Assembly: GCA_003171255.1 (NCBI GenBank)
Contig: PMYK01000023.1
Location: 68,767 to 113,944, forward strand
From: Chloroflexota bacterium
GTDB taxonomy: Bacteria > Chloroflexota > Limnocylindria > Limnocylindrales > CSP1-4
Direction: 5' to 3'
DNA length: 45,178 bases
Under the pieces are notes generated by a model. It was not told where the DNA came from and made no database searches. It saw nothing but the letters and a program-made list of their open reading frames with translations. Shown piece after piece: positions 1-8,942 of the stretch (its first letter is position 1; each line of letters opens with the position of its first letter). Position numbers and translations under genes: made by a program.

Positions 1-354
1 CTCGCGGACGATCACCAGGTCGACGTCGTCGTAGCGCGTCTTGAGGCCCGGGATCGATCGAACCGGCCTCAGATTTGCGTACAGGCCAAGCGTCTGGCGC
101 AGGGCGACGTTGACCGACCGAAAGCCAACTCCCACCGGAGTGGTGATTGGCCCCTTTATGGCCACCTTGTTGCGCAGGATCGAGTCGAGGACGCTCTGCG
201 GGAGCGGCGTCCCCTCTTTGGCCATGACCGCCTCGCCCGCGTCCATGACCTCCCAGTCGAATTCCACGCCGGAGGCCTCCAGGACGCGCCTGGTTGCCTC
301 GGCCAGTTCGGGGCCGATACCGTCGCCGGGGATTAGTGTCACTCGATAGGTCAT
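1..354 (-). CDS. NAD(P)-dependent isocitrate dehydrogenase, N-terminal part (cut by window edge)
   Basis: First 118 codons of an isocitrate/isopropylmalate dehydrogenase family protein; the rest lies beyond position 1. The N-terminus carries the family signature [10 protein letters not shown] (residues 7-16) and, near residue 80, [18 protein letters not shown], which resembles the isocitrate-binding segment of NAD-type isocitrate dehydrogenases more than isopropylmalate dehydrogenase. It would oxidise isocitrate to 2-oxoglutarate, fitting the divergent sucCD genes. An in-frame ATG also exists at 363, but a -10-like TAGAAT seven bases before the ATG at 354 favours 354 and a leaderless message. 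No Shine-Dalgarno sequence is visible. Cofactor preference cannot be judged from this part. Confidence 0.85.
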   Translation of the reverse strand, partial: MTYRVTLIPGDGIGPELAEATRRVLEASGVEFDWEVMDAGEAVMAKEGTPLPQSVLDSILRNKVAIKGPITTPVGVGFRSVNVALRQTLGLYANLRPVRSIPGLKTRYDDVDLVIVRE

Positions 355-361
355 AGAAGCC

Positions 362-367
362 ATTCTA
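362..367 (-). promoter_or_regulatory. -10-like box of the isocitrate dehydrogenase gene
   Basis: TAGAAT on the minus strand, separated by 7 bases from the ATG at 354. Transcription would begin at or next to the start codon, giving a leaderless mRNA. No convincing -35 box is seen. Confidence 0.4.
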
Positions 368-451
368 GCGACAAGCCGGGTCGCGAATGACAGGGCAGCC
401 CGCAAGCGGCCGTGGTCTCCGGGTCGACTGGCGTGTCCTGCCACGCTACCC

Positions 452-481
452 GAGGGCATGGGCACGCCCTCCTGCTAGGAT
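452..481 (+). promoter_or_regulatory. Candidate sucCD promoter with overlapping inverted repeat
   Basis: A -10-like TAGGAT lies at 476-481. Just before it, GAGGGC (452-457) and GCCCTC (466-471) form a 6-bp inverted repeat with an 8-base spacer, covering the place where the -35 and spacer would be. This could be an operator for sucCD. The predicted transcript start is about 70 bases before the sucC start. Inference from spacing only. Confidence 0.3.
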
Positions 482-556
482 CAGACCGAAACGCCGCCGG
501 GGCTGCTGCGGACTCCGTCCAGCGCCCCCGGACGGCGGGAATCGGAGCTGCCGGGC

Positions 557-1735
557 GTGAAGATCCAGGAAGCTGACGCGAAGTCGCTCTTGCTGGCCCA
601 GGGGTTGCCCGTTCCGGCTTGGAAGGTGGCTCGGACGCCGGCCGAGGTCGAGGCCGCCGCGCGATCCTTCCTCGAAGCCGGGGCCGGCCGTGTCGTCGTG
701 AAGGCCCAGGTTCTGGTCGGGGGCCGCGGCAAGGCCGGCGGAGTGAAGCTTGCCTCCTCGGCCCAGGAAGCTGCCGAGGTTGGCTCCAAGATCCTCGGCA
801 TGGACATCAAGGGCATCACGGTTCGCAAGGTCCTCGTTGGGGCCGCGGCCGACATCGTCAAGGAGTACTACCTCGGCGCCATCATCGACCGAGCCAGCCG
901 CCGGATAGTGCTCATGGCCTCGGCGGAGGGCGGCGTCGAGATCGAAGAGGTTGCGCGCCAGAACCCCGGCGCCATCCACCGCGTCTCGGCCGACCCCGAG
1001 CTGGGTCTGCTGGCCTTCCAGGCTCGCGGCCTGGGTCTCTCGATCGGCCTCCGCGATCCGCTGCTGAGCCCGTTCGTGGCGATCGCCCAGGGGCTGTACG
1101 CGACGATGAAGGCCAACGACGCGGACCTCGTCGAGGTGAACCCGCTGGCAATCGTCGCCGAGAAGGCCTCGGACGGCGCAGCAATCCAACGTCTGGTGTG
1201 CCTGGACGCGAAGGTGACCCTCGACGACTCCGGTCTGGCCCGCCACGCCGGGCTCGAAACGCTGCGCGACCTCGACGAGGAGGACCCCACCGATGCGCAG
1301 GCCCGAAGGCTCGGCATCAACTTCATCCACCTGGACGGCACCATCGGCTGCATGGTCAATGGCGCCGGCCTGGCAATGACCACGATGGACCTGGTCAAGC
1401 ATTTCGGCGGCGAGCCGGCCAACTTCCTCGATGTGGGAGGCGGGGCGAGGCACGAAACCGTCGCCGGGGCCATGGAGTTGATCCTGGCCGACCCGAAAGT
1501 CAAGGCCATCCTGGTCAACATATTTGGAGGAATCACGCGTGGCGATGAAGTCGCTGCGGGGCTGATCGAGGCCCGGGCCCAACAGGCACGGGAGGTTCCG
1601 ATGGTGGTTCGGATCGTCGGCACCAACGCCGCGGAGGCCGCACGACTCCTCACGGAGGCCAGGTTCGAGACGGCGAGCTCACTCGATGAAGCGGCCGAAA
1701 AGGCGGTAGCGATGGCGCAGGGGGCGACACAATGA
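557..1735 (+). CDS. sucC: Succinyl-CoA ligase (ADP-forming) beta subunit
   Basis: With SucD it interconverts succinyl-CoA and succinate, making ATP or GTP in the TCA cycle. The 392-residue length is normal. An ATP-grasp domain fills the N-terminal part ([11 protein letters not shown] at residues 54-64), and the C-terminal ligase/CoA-binding part contains FLDVGGGA and [12 protein letters not shown], both hallmarks of SucC. The start is a GTG at 557 with GGAG nine bases upstream. The stop overlaps the sucD start (ATGA), so the two subunits are translationally coupled. The methylmalonyl-CoA epimerase and mutase downstream on the other strand would feed succinyl-CoA into this enzyme. Confidence 0.96.
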   Translation: MKIQEADAKSLLLAQGLPVPAWKVARTPAEVEAAARSFLEAGAGRVVVKAQVLVGGRGKAGGVKLASSAQEAAEVGSKILGMDIKGITVRKVLVGAAADIVKEYYLGAIIDRASRRIVLMASAEGGVEIEEVARQNPGAIHRVSADPELGLLAFQARGLGLSIGLRDPLLSPFVAIAQGLYATMKANDADLVEVNPLAIVAEKASDGAAIQRLVCLDAKVTLDDSGLARHAGLETLRDLDEEDPTDAQARRLGINFIHLDGTIGCMVNGAGLAMTTMDLVKHFGGEPANFLDVGGGARHETVAGAMELILADPKVKAILVNIFGGITRGDEVAAGLIEARAQQAREVPMVVRIVGTNAAEAARLLTEARFETASSLDEAAEKAVAMAQGATQ

Positions 1736-2616
1736 GCATCCTGGTCGGAAGCGAGACACGACTCGTCGTTCAGGGCATCACCGGGCGCGAAGGCGAGTTC
1801 CACACTCGCGCGTCGATCGCCTTCGGCACGAACGTGGTAGCCGGGACGCGGCCGGGCAAGGGCGGCCAGACGGCCATCGATGGCAGTGTGCCGATCTTCG
1901 ATACGGTGGCCGAGGCCGTAGAGAAGGTCGGGGCCAACACGTCGGTCATCTACATCCCGGCCAGTGGGGCCCCCGACGCAATCCTCGAGGCCGCGGACGC
2001 CGGGATCAAGACGATCGTCTGCATCACCGAAGGAATACCGGCGCTGGACATGATTTCGGTCGTCGAGGCCGTCCGCCGCGCCGGCGCCCGCCTGATCGGC
2101 CCCAACTGCCCGGGCGTCACCTCGCCCGGGCGGGCCAAGGTGGGCATCATTCCGGCTTCGATTCACAGGCCGGGGCACGCCGGCGTCGTGTCGCGATCGG
2201 GCACCCTCACGTACGAGGCGGTTCAGGCGATGACGGATGCCGGCATCGGCCAGTCAACGTGCGTCGGCATCGGTGGCGACCCGATCATCGGCACCACGTT
2301 CCTGGACGTCCTCAAGCTGTTCCGCGAAGACCCTGAAACCGATGCCATCGTGATGATCGGTGAGATCGGCGGGTCTGCCGAGGAAGAAGCTGCCGCATTC
2401 GCCGCCGAACACCTCAAGGGCGTGCCGATGGCCGCATTCATCGCCGGTCGCACGGCACCTCCCGGCCGGCGCATGGGCCACGCTGGGGCCATCATTTCGG
2501 GCGGCACCGGGACGGCGGCCGAGAAGATCGCTGCGCTGGAGGCAGCGGGCGTTCGAGTAGCCGACTCACCCACCCAACTGCCCAGATTGCTCCTCGAGGC
2601 CGGCTACCGGCCGTAG
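1732..2616 (+). CDS. sucD: Succinyl-CoA ligase (ADP-forming) alpha subunit
   Basis: Catalytic, CoA-binding partner of SucC, 294 residues. Visible features are the N-terminal CoA-binding Rossmann segment [11 protein letters not shown] (residues 15-25), GPNCPG (123-128) and the phosphorylated-histidine motif GHAGAI with His250, followed by [10 protein letters not shown]. It begins in a 4-base ATGA overlap with sucC, the usual two-gene operon. No downstream partner follows; the next 550 bases hold a broken gene. Confidence 0.97.
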   Translation: MSILVGSETRLVVQGITGREGEFHTRASIAFGTNVVAGTRPGKGGQTAIDGSVPIFDTVAEAVEKVGANTSVIYIPASGAPDAILEAADAGIKTIVCITEGIPALDMISVVEAVRRAGARLIGPNCPGVTSPGRAKVGIIPASIHRPGHAGVVSRSGTLTYEAVQAMTDAGIGQSTCVGIGGDPIIGTTFLDVLKLFREDPETDAIVMIGEIGGSAEEEAAAFAAEHLKGVPMAAFIAGRTAPPGRRMGHAGAIISGGTGTAAEKIAALEAAGVRVADSPTQLPRLLLEAGYRP

Positions 2617-2725
2617 ACCGTCGATTCTGTCGCAGCTGGGTATAGCCGGCGCGATCTTCGTGGGCCATGCTCCAGCCTGAAATCGCAGTTCGGCATCGCG
2701 AAACGGAGTGGTCCGTGGCGGTCTG

Positions 2726-3125
2726 ATGGATCTGGTGGCGGGTGACGTCCGCGAGATCCTGCTCGCCATCGGGGTTGACGACTGGGCCGGGTACGCGATC
2801 CGGGCCGTTTCGGCTCTCCAACGCCTGGGTCGCCTCAATGAATGGACGGGGAGTGTCGCCGCCGGACGTCTCGCGGGCAGCCTGAGTATCCGAGTGCACG
2901 GTCGAGCGGATCGACCCCCGCTTGGATCGACGACGTGGCGCCGCTGCCGGAAGCTCATCTGGATCGGATCGCAGCCCGCTGGATCGACCTGATCGAATAC
3001 GAGGAATGCGACGTCGCAACGGACGACAAGCCGATGCTGCGCGGACTGGCGGGCGACCTTGTCGCCTTCTGTCACCGCGCCGAGGGCGCCGAGGACGTCC
3101 TGTTCGCCCGGTCGCTCAAGTGGCG
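2726..3125 (+). pseudogene. Broken small gene downstream of sucD (frameshifted, unknown function)
   Basis: Coding-like sequence with high third-position GC runs across several frames. From 2726 one frame reads DVREILLAIGVDDWAG. Near 2895-2918 another frame reads TVERIDP. From about 2920 a third frame reads AWIDDVAPL and then RIAARWIDLIEYEE and LAGDLVAFCHRAEGAEDVLF. Removing one C from the CCCCC run at 2914-2918 joins TVERIDP to AWIDDVAPL, so a single-base insertion is a simple explanation there; a further disruption must lie between 2760 and 2890. The product is not recognised. It could be a true pseudogene, an assembly error or two tiny genes. Its 3' end approaches the convergent epimerase gene. 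Confidence 0.4.
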
Positions 3126-3160
3126 GGCCTGGGTGTTGGCCCCTGGCCGGGGCTTCTGTG

Positions 3161-3625
3161 CTAGTAGCCCAGCTTCGTCCATGCGGGCCCGCCAGGAGCC
3201 TCGATCAACTCGACCAGAACGCCATGGCAGCTCTCCGGGTGGATGAAAGCCACCGGGCCCTCTCCACCCTTGCGTGGGGCCGTGTCGACGAGAACCAGGT
3301 CCAACGCGGCGAGCTTGTCGAGCGCTGCCTGGATGTCTGGCACCTCGAAGCAGACGTGGTGGAAGCCCTCGCCCTTGGATGCGAGGAAGCGAGCGGAGCC
3401 GGTCGTGTCGTCGGTCGGCTGGACCAGCTCGATCTTGGTGTCGCCCACCGACAGGAAGCCGATCGTGACGTGGTCGTAGTCCATGTTCATCACGGCTTCT
3501 ACATCGAGACCGAGCTTGTCTCGGTAGAGATCGAGCGACGCGTCGAGGTCGCGGACGATGACCGCGACGTGGTGGATCTTGCCGATGCCGATGCCCTCGG
3601 GAAGGGCGGACTTGAGATGATCCAT
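3161..3625 (-). CDS. mce: Methylmalonyl-CoA epimerase
   Basis: Racemises (S)- to (R)-methylmalonyl-CoA in the propionyl-CoA to succinyl-CoA route. The 154-residue protein is a vicinal-oxygen-chelate (glyoxalase) fold with two repeated modules. Candidate metal ligands are His18/19 in KIHHVAV, Glu66 in KIELVQP, His89/90 in GFHHVCFEV and Glu139 in GVLVELIE, matching the family pattern. AGGAG lies five bases before the ATG. The gene lies downstream of the mutase gene on the same strand, 365 bases away, consistent with the same pathway but perhaps separate transcripts. Confidence 0.93.
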   Translation of the reverse strand: MDHLKSALPEGIGIGKIHHVAVIVRDLDASLDLYRDKLGLDVEAVMNMDYDHVTIGFLSVGDTKIELVQPTDDTTGSARFLASKGEGFHHVCFEVPDIQAALDKLAALDLVLVDTAPRKGGEGPVAFIHPESCHGVLVELIEAPGGPAWTKLGY

Positions 3626-3821
3626 GACTCTCCTGCGACTGTCGGGACTGACCCTGACCGGACAGGCGTTCGAACCGCCACCTGATGAAGCGGACGTCCG
3701 AGCGCCGGGTCTATGGTACGAAAACCGCTTCTACACTCATCGGCCCGATCGCTCGTGAGGGATTCTGGCGCGCTCGTCGCCTCAATGGCCGGCCTGTTCG
3801 CTGCGACCTTGGTCGTCGCGG

Positions 3822-3909
3822 CAGCTGCTTGCAGCTGTCGTCTGCAGGCAAGGCGATTGCCGAACTCAAACCCTCAGCCGCTGGCAGCTGTCAGATGCCC
3901 GGACAGCTG
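3822..3909. repeat. Cluster of four CAGCTG hexamers
   Basis: CAGCTG occurs at 3822, 3832, 3885 and 3904 in the spacer between the mutase and the epimerase. The palindrome would be expected less than once in 365 bases. Two copies form the stem of the hairpin at 3884-3910. Function unknown. Confidence 0.5.
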
Positions 3910-3910
3910 C
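3884..3910 (-). terminator. Perfect 9-bp hairpin downstream of the mutase gene
   Basis: GCAGCTGTC (3884-3892) and GACAGCTGC (3902-3910) are perfect inverted repeats around a 9-base loop, about 80 bases past the mutase stop. No U-run follows on either strand, so a simple intrinsic terminator is not supported. It could be an attenuator or an RNA-stability hairpin between the mutase and epimerase. Confidence 0.3.
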
Positions 3911-3947
3911 TGGAAGCTGCCGCGCATGGCCGGAGGATCGCCCCAGC

Positions 3948-3986
3948 CCTGTCCTGTCCTGCCCCGCCTGTCCTGCCCTGCCCTGC
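3948..3986. repeat. Degenerate CCTGY pentamer tract
   Basis: CCTGT occurs twice at 3948-3957, CCTGC at 3958-3962, and CCTGC three times at 3972-3986, with a slightly altered unit between. The tract ends four bases from the mutase stop codon. It looks like a slippage-type microsatellite. Confidence 0.6.
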
Positions 3987-3990
3987 GACA

Positions 3991-5694
3991 TCAGACGGTG
4001 ATCAACTCGCGGTGTTCGCCCCAGACGGAGCGCAGCCGATCGCAGATCTCGCCGACCGTGGCGTAGGCCTTCACTGCCTCGATCATGGGCGGCAGCAGGT
4101 TCTCCTGACCTCGGGCGCATTCCTCGACCCGGGCCATTGCGGCCGTCCAGGCGGCCGGGTCGCGCTCAGTGCGAACGCGCTGAACGCGCTCGCACTGACG
4201 ACGCTCTCCTTCTGGATCTATCTTCTGGAGCGACGGAGTGGAGGTCTCCTCGTCGCGGTACTTGTTCACGCCGACGACGACTTTGGTGCCGTTCTCGACG
4301 GCCCGCTGCACCTGGTATGCGGCTTCCTGTATCTGACGCTGCTGGTAGCCCGCCTCTATAGCCGCGAGGGTGCCTCCCAGTGCCTCGATCTCCTTGAGAT
4401 AGTCATTCGCAGCCGCTTCCAGGCCGTTGGTCAGGCTTTCCACGTAGTAGCTGCCGGCCAGCGGATCGGGCGTCTCCGTCACGCCGGACTCAAACGCGAG
4501 GATCTGCTGCGTCCGAAGGGCAAGTCGCGCCGCCTCTGCAGTCGGGAGTGCCAGGGCCTCGTCACGAGAGTTGGTGTGCAGGCTCTGTGCCCCACCCAAA
4601 ACGGCCGCGAGGGCCTGAACCGTGGTCCTGACCACGTTGTTGTCGATCGACTGGGCGGTCAGCGACGAGCCGGCGGTCTGGACGTGGAAGCGACAGGCCA
4701 TGGAGCGCACGTTGGTCGCGCCGAACCGATCCTTGACGATCCGCGCCCACATCCGCCGGGCGGCTCGGAACTTCGCCACCTCCTCGAACAGTTCGCTCCA
4801 GGCGGCGAAGAAGAAGCTGAGCCTGTCTGCGAAGTCGTCGATGTCCAGGCCCCGGCTTAGGGCAGCTTCCACGTAGGCGATCCCATCGGCAAGCGTGAAC
4901 GCCAGTTCCTGGGCGGCTGTGGCCCCCGCTTCGCGCATGTGGTATCCGCTGATGCTGATGGTGTTCCAGCGTGGCAGCTCCTTCGAACAGAACTCGAAGA
5001 CGTCCGTCACGAGTCGCATGGAGGGCCGCGGCGGGAAGATGTAGGTCCCTCTGGCGATGTACTCCTTGAGGATGTCGTTCTGGGTCGTCCCGCTGACCTG
5101 CCCACGAGCCACGCCCTGCTTCTCGGCGGCGGCAACATACATCGCCAGCAGCACGGCCGCGGAGGCGTTGATCGTCATTGAGGTGCTGACCGTGCCCAAG
5201 GGCAGGCCGTCGAGGAGCACTTCCATGTCGGCGAGGGAGCTGATCGGCACGCCGACCCGACCCACCTCGCCCTCGGCCTGGGGTGCGTCGGAGTCGTAGC
5301 CCATCTGCGTCGGGAGGTCGAACGCGACCGAGAGGCCGGTCTGGCCCTGTTCGAGCAGGTATCGGAATCGGCGGTTGGTGTCCTCGGCCGTGGAGAAGCC
5401 GGCGTACTGGCGCATAGTCCACAGGCGCCCCCGATACATGGTCGGCTGGACGCCGCGCGTGTACGGGTACTCGCCCGGCCGACCAAGGTCCCGTTCCTCG
5501 TCAAGGCCGGCAACGTCGGAGGGCGCGTAAAGGTCCTGGATCTCGACGCCGGATGTTGTCAGGAAGCGAGCCTGGCGTTCTGGGGAGCGCGAAATGGCCT
5601 TGGTCCGCGTGGTGGCGCGCCAGCGATCCCGTCCGGGATCGGCCGCCGACCCGCCGTCTGTGCCGCCCTGAGTTGGTCGCCCGTCTTCCGCCAC
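3991..5694 (-). CDS. Methylmalonyl-CoA mutase large subunit, catalytic domain only
   Basis: Catalyses the B12-dependent rearrangement of (R)-methylmalonyl-CoA to succinyl-CoA. The 567 residues cover only the substrate-binding TIM-barrel domain, with [53 protein letters not shown] and [15 protein letters not shown] all typical. The C-terminal cobalamin-binding domain (DxHxxG) is missing, so a separate small subunit must be encoded elsewhere, as in other split mutases. The start is a GTG at 5694 with AGAGGAAG upstream. The epimerase follows on the same strand. Confidence 0.95.
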   Translation of the reverse strand: MAEDGRPTQGGTDGGSAADPGRDRWRATTRTKAISRSPERQARFLTTSGVEIQDLYAPSDVAGLDEERDLGRPGEYPYTRGVQPTMYRGRLWTMRQYAGFSTAEDTNRRFRYLLEQGQTGLSVAFDLPTQMGYDSDAPQAEGEVGRVGVPISSLADMEVLLDGLPLGTVSTSMTINASAAVLLAMYVAAAEKQGVARGQVSGTTQNDILKEYIARGTYIFPPRPSMRLVTDVFEFCSKELPRWNTISISGYHMREAGATAAQELAFTLADGIAYVEAALSRGLDIDDFADRLSFFFAAWSELFEEVAKFRAARRMWARIVKDRFGATNVRSMACRFHVQTAGSSLTAQSIDNNVVRTTVQALAAVLGGAQSLHTNSRDEALALPTAEAARLALRTQQILAFESGVTETPDPLAGSYYVESLTNGLEAAANDYLKEIEALGGTLAAIEAGYQQRQIQEAAYQVQRAVENGTKVVVGVNKYRDEETSTPSLQKIDPEGERRQCERVQRVRTERDPAAWTAAMARVEECARGQENLLPPMIEAVKAYATVGEICDRLRSVWGEHRELITV

Positions 5695-5976
5695 TTACCG
5701 CTTCCTCTCGCTTACCCTGCCGCTGGCTGCGCTATCGCGCCACGGGATGATGGCACGGACTTGCCATCGCTCGCCAGTGGTGACTGTTCGAGGTGCGTAC
5801 CGCTCGACTGTGTCCGTGAGGGATCTCTATGAGACTCAGAGGGGGCCGCTGGAGATGCTCCCCTAGGCCAGACCGTCTTTGCGCAAAGACATCTCACGTT
5901 TCCGGCGGCTCGGATTCGGGTGGCGCAGACGAGGCAGGGCACACGGCCCGTTCGGGTAATGAAGAATGCAGCCGTG

Positions 5977-6019
5977 ATATCCACAGAATCGGTGAACAAC
6001 TTCGCAATTCTGTGGATAA
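5977..6019. other. Inverted pair of DnaA-box-like sites upstream of parA (possible origin element)
   Basis: TGTGGATAA at 6011-6019 is a perfect DnaA box on the complementary strand, and ATATCCACA at 5977-5985 differs from the consensus TTATCCACA by one base. The two lie in a perfect 12-bp inverted repeat, TATCCACAGAAT (5978-5989) and ATTCTGTGGATA (6007-6018), with a 17-base spacer. The surroundings are more AT-rich than the flanks. Closeness to parAB fits an origin-proximal location, but no dnaA, dnaN, rnpA or gidB is in the window. The rest of 5695-6169 shows no gene. The repeat could also be an operator for parAB. Confidence 0.45.
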
Positions 6020-6169
6020 CCGGAACCGCCGCACAAGGCCCATGCGGTAGCATCAGAGAGAATCGCAATGGACTCGACAGTCGTTGCTTGGAAGGCGCAC
6101 TTCGCAGAGCAACAGGGACAACGGTCGGTCGTCCGCCACGCAGCCGCACTCGAGCGAGGTGAAACCACG

Positions 6170-6937
6170 GTGGCCAACGTCATCGCGATCGCAAACCAGA
6201 AGGGTGGCGTCGGCAAGACCACCACCGCCATCAATCTGGCGGGGGCGCTCGCGGAGCAGGGTCTGCGAGTCTTGTGCATCGACATGGACGCTCAGGCCAA
6301 TCTGACCGTTGGTCTCGGGATCAACCTGTCCAATGTCGAGCAGTCCATGGCCACCGTCCTGGGCAATCCAAAGGTCAGCCTGAAGGACGTCATCATCACG
6401 ACCGAGACATCCGGGATCGATGTCGCGCCGGCGACCCTGGACCTCGCTTCAACCGAGGTCGAGCTCCTGAGCGCAATCGGTCGCGAGTACGCCCTCGCCG
6501 AGGCCATCGATGAATGGGCTCAGGGCCACTACGACTACATCCTGATCGACTGCCCGCCCACCCTCGGCCTGCTGACGATCAACGGTTTGTGCGCCGCCAA
6601 GGGCGTCATCATCCCGGTCCAGACTCAGTACTACGCCCTGAAAGGCCTCGCGGCATTGGTAAAGGTCATCACAACCATCAGGTCCAAGCTGAACCGGGAC
6701 TTGCGAGTCCTGGGGCTGCTGCCGACGTTCTATGACTCCCGGACCGTTCTCGGTCGCGAGATGCTCGACGAGATGCGCGAGAACGGGGACAACCACGTCT
6801 TTGCCACGATCATCCGGAACGCCGTGAAGCTCGGCGAGGCTCCACTCACTGGCCGGCCGATCACCGAGTACGCCAGCGCCTCCGAGGCCGCTAACAACTA
6901 CCGCGAACTCGCCAGGGAGGTAATTGCGCTTGGCTAG
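6170..6937 (+). CDS. parA: Chromosome-partitioning ATPase ParA
   Basis: ParA/Soj-type deviant Walker ATPase, 255 residues, which moves ParB-bound origin regions during chromosome segregation. Residues 9-19 read NQKGGVGKTTT (Walker A with the signature lysine), CIDMDAQAN follows at about 39-47, and YILIDCPPTLG is Walker B. The frame is open back to 6068, but the GTG at 6170 with AGGTGA seven bases upstream begins exactly at the conserved MANVIAIANQKGG, so the longer N-terminus is rejected. The parB start lies inside its last codons. Confidence 0.95.
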   Translation: MANVIAIANQKGGVGKTTTAINLAGALAEQGLRVLCIDMDAQANLTVGLGINLSNVEQSMATVLGNPKVSLKDVIITTETSGIDVAPATLDLASTEVELLSAIGREYALAEAIDEWAQGHYDYILIDCPPTLGLLTINGLCAAKGVIIPVQTQYYALKGLAALVKVITTIRSKLNRDLRVLGLLPTFYDSRTVLGREMLDEMRENGDNHVFATIIRNAVKLGEAPLTGRPITEYASASEAANNYRELAREVIALG

Positions 6938-7952
6938 GCCAGACTTCCGAGCCGCCGCGACCGCTCGGCTCAAAGAAGAACGGGGCCAGGGACTCTCACA
7001 AAACGTCCTGAGCCTCCTCAACGCGGACGAGACGACCGTCGTCCGCCCTGCCGCAGTCCGCAACATCCCTCTCGATCGGATCGAGCCGAACCCGAACCAG
7101 CCCCGCCTGGCCATGGACAAGGCCGGGCTCGACGATCTCACTGCCTCCGTCCGTGAGCACGGCATTCTTCAGCCGGTTCTTGTTCGGCCACTGGCCAACA
7201 GCCGCTATCAGCTGATCGCCGGCGAGCGCCGCTGGAGAGCGGCCGCCGGCGCGGGTCTGAAAGTGATTCCGGCCCTGATCGAGGAGATCGACGATGAGAC
7301 CGCCCTTGAGATTGCGGTCATCGAGAACCTCCAGCGGGAGGACCTCTCCCCCCTTGATGAGGCCCTCATCTACGACAAGATGATCCGCGATCACGGCTAC
7401 AGCATCCGGAAGCTCGCCCAGAAGCTCGGCAAGGACAAGGGCTACCTCGAGAACCGCCTTCGTCTGGCCGACGCGCCGGTCGAGATTCGCGAGCTCGTGT
7501 CTGTGCGCAAAGACACTCTGTCGCACGCCTACGAGCTGCTGAAGGTCCAGGACCCGAAGAAGCGAAAACACCTGGCCGACATGGTTGCCAGAGGCGAACT
7601 CTCGCTGCTCAAGCTCCGCGAGAAGATCGATCCGGCGCCGCGAGTGCGTCGTGGCGCGTCGGGGACTACCTCTACAAGTTCTCGCGCGGGCACCGTCGAG
7701 GATGGCATCGAGGCAGAGGCCGAGGCCAACTGGCTGGCTGCCGGTTCGAAGAAGCCCCTAACCGACGACTCGCTGATCGCCGTCCGAGCTCGCCTGACGG
7801 ACGCCATGGCGGACCTCATCGCGGTCCTGCAGTCTGACGTCATGAAGAACATCGACGACACCGACCGCCAAAACCTGGCCAAGTACCTGATGATCGCCAA
7901 GGTCCGGATCGAGAACGCGATCGGCCTGGTCCGGAGGGGTTCGGACAGGTAA
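6930..7952 (+). CDS. parB: Chromosome-partitioning protein ParB
   Basis: CTPase and DNA-binding partner of ParA that loads at parS and spreads. In order: a basic N-terminal tail; the ParB/Srx CTP-binding domain with IPLDRIEPNPNQPR, GILQPVLVRP, AGERRWRAA and ENLQREDLSPLDEA; a helix-turn-helix region (SIRKLAQKLGKDKGYLENRL); and a C-terminal dimerisation region. Two in-frame TTG codons (6924, 6930) are possible. GGGAGGT at 6914-6920 is three bases from the first and nine from the second, so 6930 is chosen, giving 340 residues. No clear parS palindrome was found in the window. Confidence 0.95.
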   Translation: MARPDFRAAATARLKEERGQGLSQNVLSLLNADETTVVRPAAVRNIPLDRIEPNPNQPRLAMDKAGLDDLTASVREHGILQPVLVRPLANSRYQLIAGERRWRAAAGAGLKVIPALIEEIDDETALEIAVIENLQREDLSPLDEALIYDKMIRDHGYSIRKLAQKLGKDKGYLENRLRLADAPVEIRELVSVRKDTLSHAYELLKVQDPKKRKHLADMVARGELSLLKLREKIDPAPRVRRGASGTTSTSSRAGTVEDGIEAEAEANWLAAGSKKPLTDDSLIAVRARLTDAMADLIAVLQSDVMKNIDDTDRQNLAKYLMIAKVRIENAIGLVRRGSDR

Positions 7953-8077
7953 GCGGACTTGATCGGTCGCTGGCATTGTGCGCGGCGGACTGGTCTGCCG
8001 GGCGTTGGTGGGCCACGGCATCCCGGTCGGTGAGGTGCCTACAGGCGCACTCGGTCGGGTTAGGAGACCTGTCGCAT

Positions 8078-8845
8078 TCAGGGTCCAAGCAGTCCCGCCG
8101 ACTTGAGCCCGGCCAGCCAACCGGCGCCCAGGATCAGGATTCCAACCGCCTGGACCTCCCACACGAGAGGGTGCACCCGGTCGCCCGAAACGGGGGCCAG
8201 CCCCAACCCCAACCAGCCCAGCCCGCATCCGCAGCCTTCGGCAACGAGCAGGATCGGCGATCCGGCAGTGGTCGCCGTAGTTGCGACGGCAACGAGTTGG
8301 ACGGTCGCAAGGACGACGGCGTCGGCCAGCAGCGTGCGTCCTGCACCCAGGAACGTCGCGATGGAGGCGGTGCCCGATCTGCGGTCCTTATCGAGATCCG
8401 CGTAGGCGTTCGCCAGAGCAAGGGTCAGCCCCGCAAGGGCAGCGAGCGCTGCGACCCCGAGGAATGCGTACGCGAGGTAGCCTCGCGCCCCCCACCAAGC
8501 GTAGATCGGCAACAAGCCTACGCCCAGCGCAAAGGGCATCCAGGACAGGGGCGTGCCCTTGAGGTGCAGGTCATAGACGATGCCATCCGCCAGCCCCAAC
8601 ACGCCGACGACCAGCGCTCCAGCGCCGACCGAGGCCGCCGCAACGAGGCCCAGCCCGGCAGCTACCACGGAGACGCGTGCAGCTGATCCACGCGACAGCA
8701 GACCCGACGGAATTGGCTTGCCCGGCTTGCCTATGCGGTCGGATGCCGCATCCGCGTAGTCGTTGGCGGCGCCGATGGCGAACTGCAGAAACAGCATCCC
8801 CCACCCGAGCCGGAAGGCCACGCTCGTTGGAGCACCGGCTATCAC
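8078..8845 (-). CDS. UbiA-family prenyltransferase
   Basis: Integral membrane prenyltransferase of the UbiA superfamily, attaching an isoprenoid chain to an aromatic or related acceptor; the substrate is unknown. The first aspartate-rich motif is GAANDYADAASD, the second is ANAYADLDKD, and about eight hydrophobic helices follow. The GTG at 8845 is the first standard start, but the same frame stays open upstream and reads GRPAIVGLVRIVHPFPSG, which looks like the usual first UbiA helix (HPFP). The real start may therefore be a CTG at about 8941, directly behind the preceding gene's stop at 8943. Confidence 0.85.
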   Translation of the reverse strand: MIAGAPTSVAFRLGWGMLFLQFAIGAANDYADAASDRIGKPGKPIPSGLLSRGSAARVSVVAAGLGLVAAASVGAGALVVGVLGLADGIVYDLHLKGTPLSWMPFALGVGLLPIYAWWGARGYLAYAFLGVAALAALAGLTLALANAYADLDKDRRSGTASIATFLGAGRTLLADAVVLATVQLVAVATTATTAGSPILLVAEGCGCGLGWLGLGLAPVSGDRVHPLVWEVQAVGILILGAGWLAGLKSAGLLGP

Positions 8846-8942
8846 CGCGACGGACGCAGCCGCAACCGCATCGAGGCCCGACGGGAATGGATGGACTATG
8901 CGGACCAGCCCGACGATCGCCGGGCGGCCTGGGAGCGTCAGA

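Noticed and set aside
3685-4860. Long plus-strand open frame (391 codons)
   Set aside because: It lies mostly opposite the methylmalonyl-CoA mutase gene, which has clear family motifs; the plus frame has none.
6068-6169. N-terminal extension of ParA
   Set aside because: The ribosome site and the conserved MANVIAIANQKGG begin at 6170.
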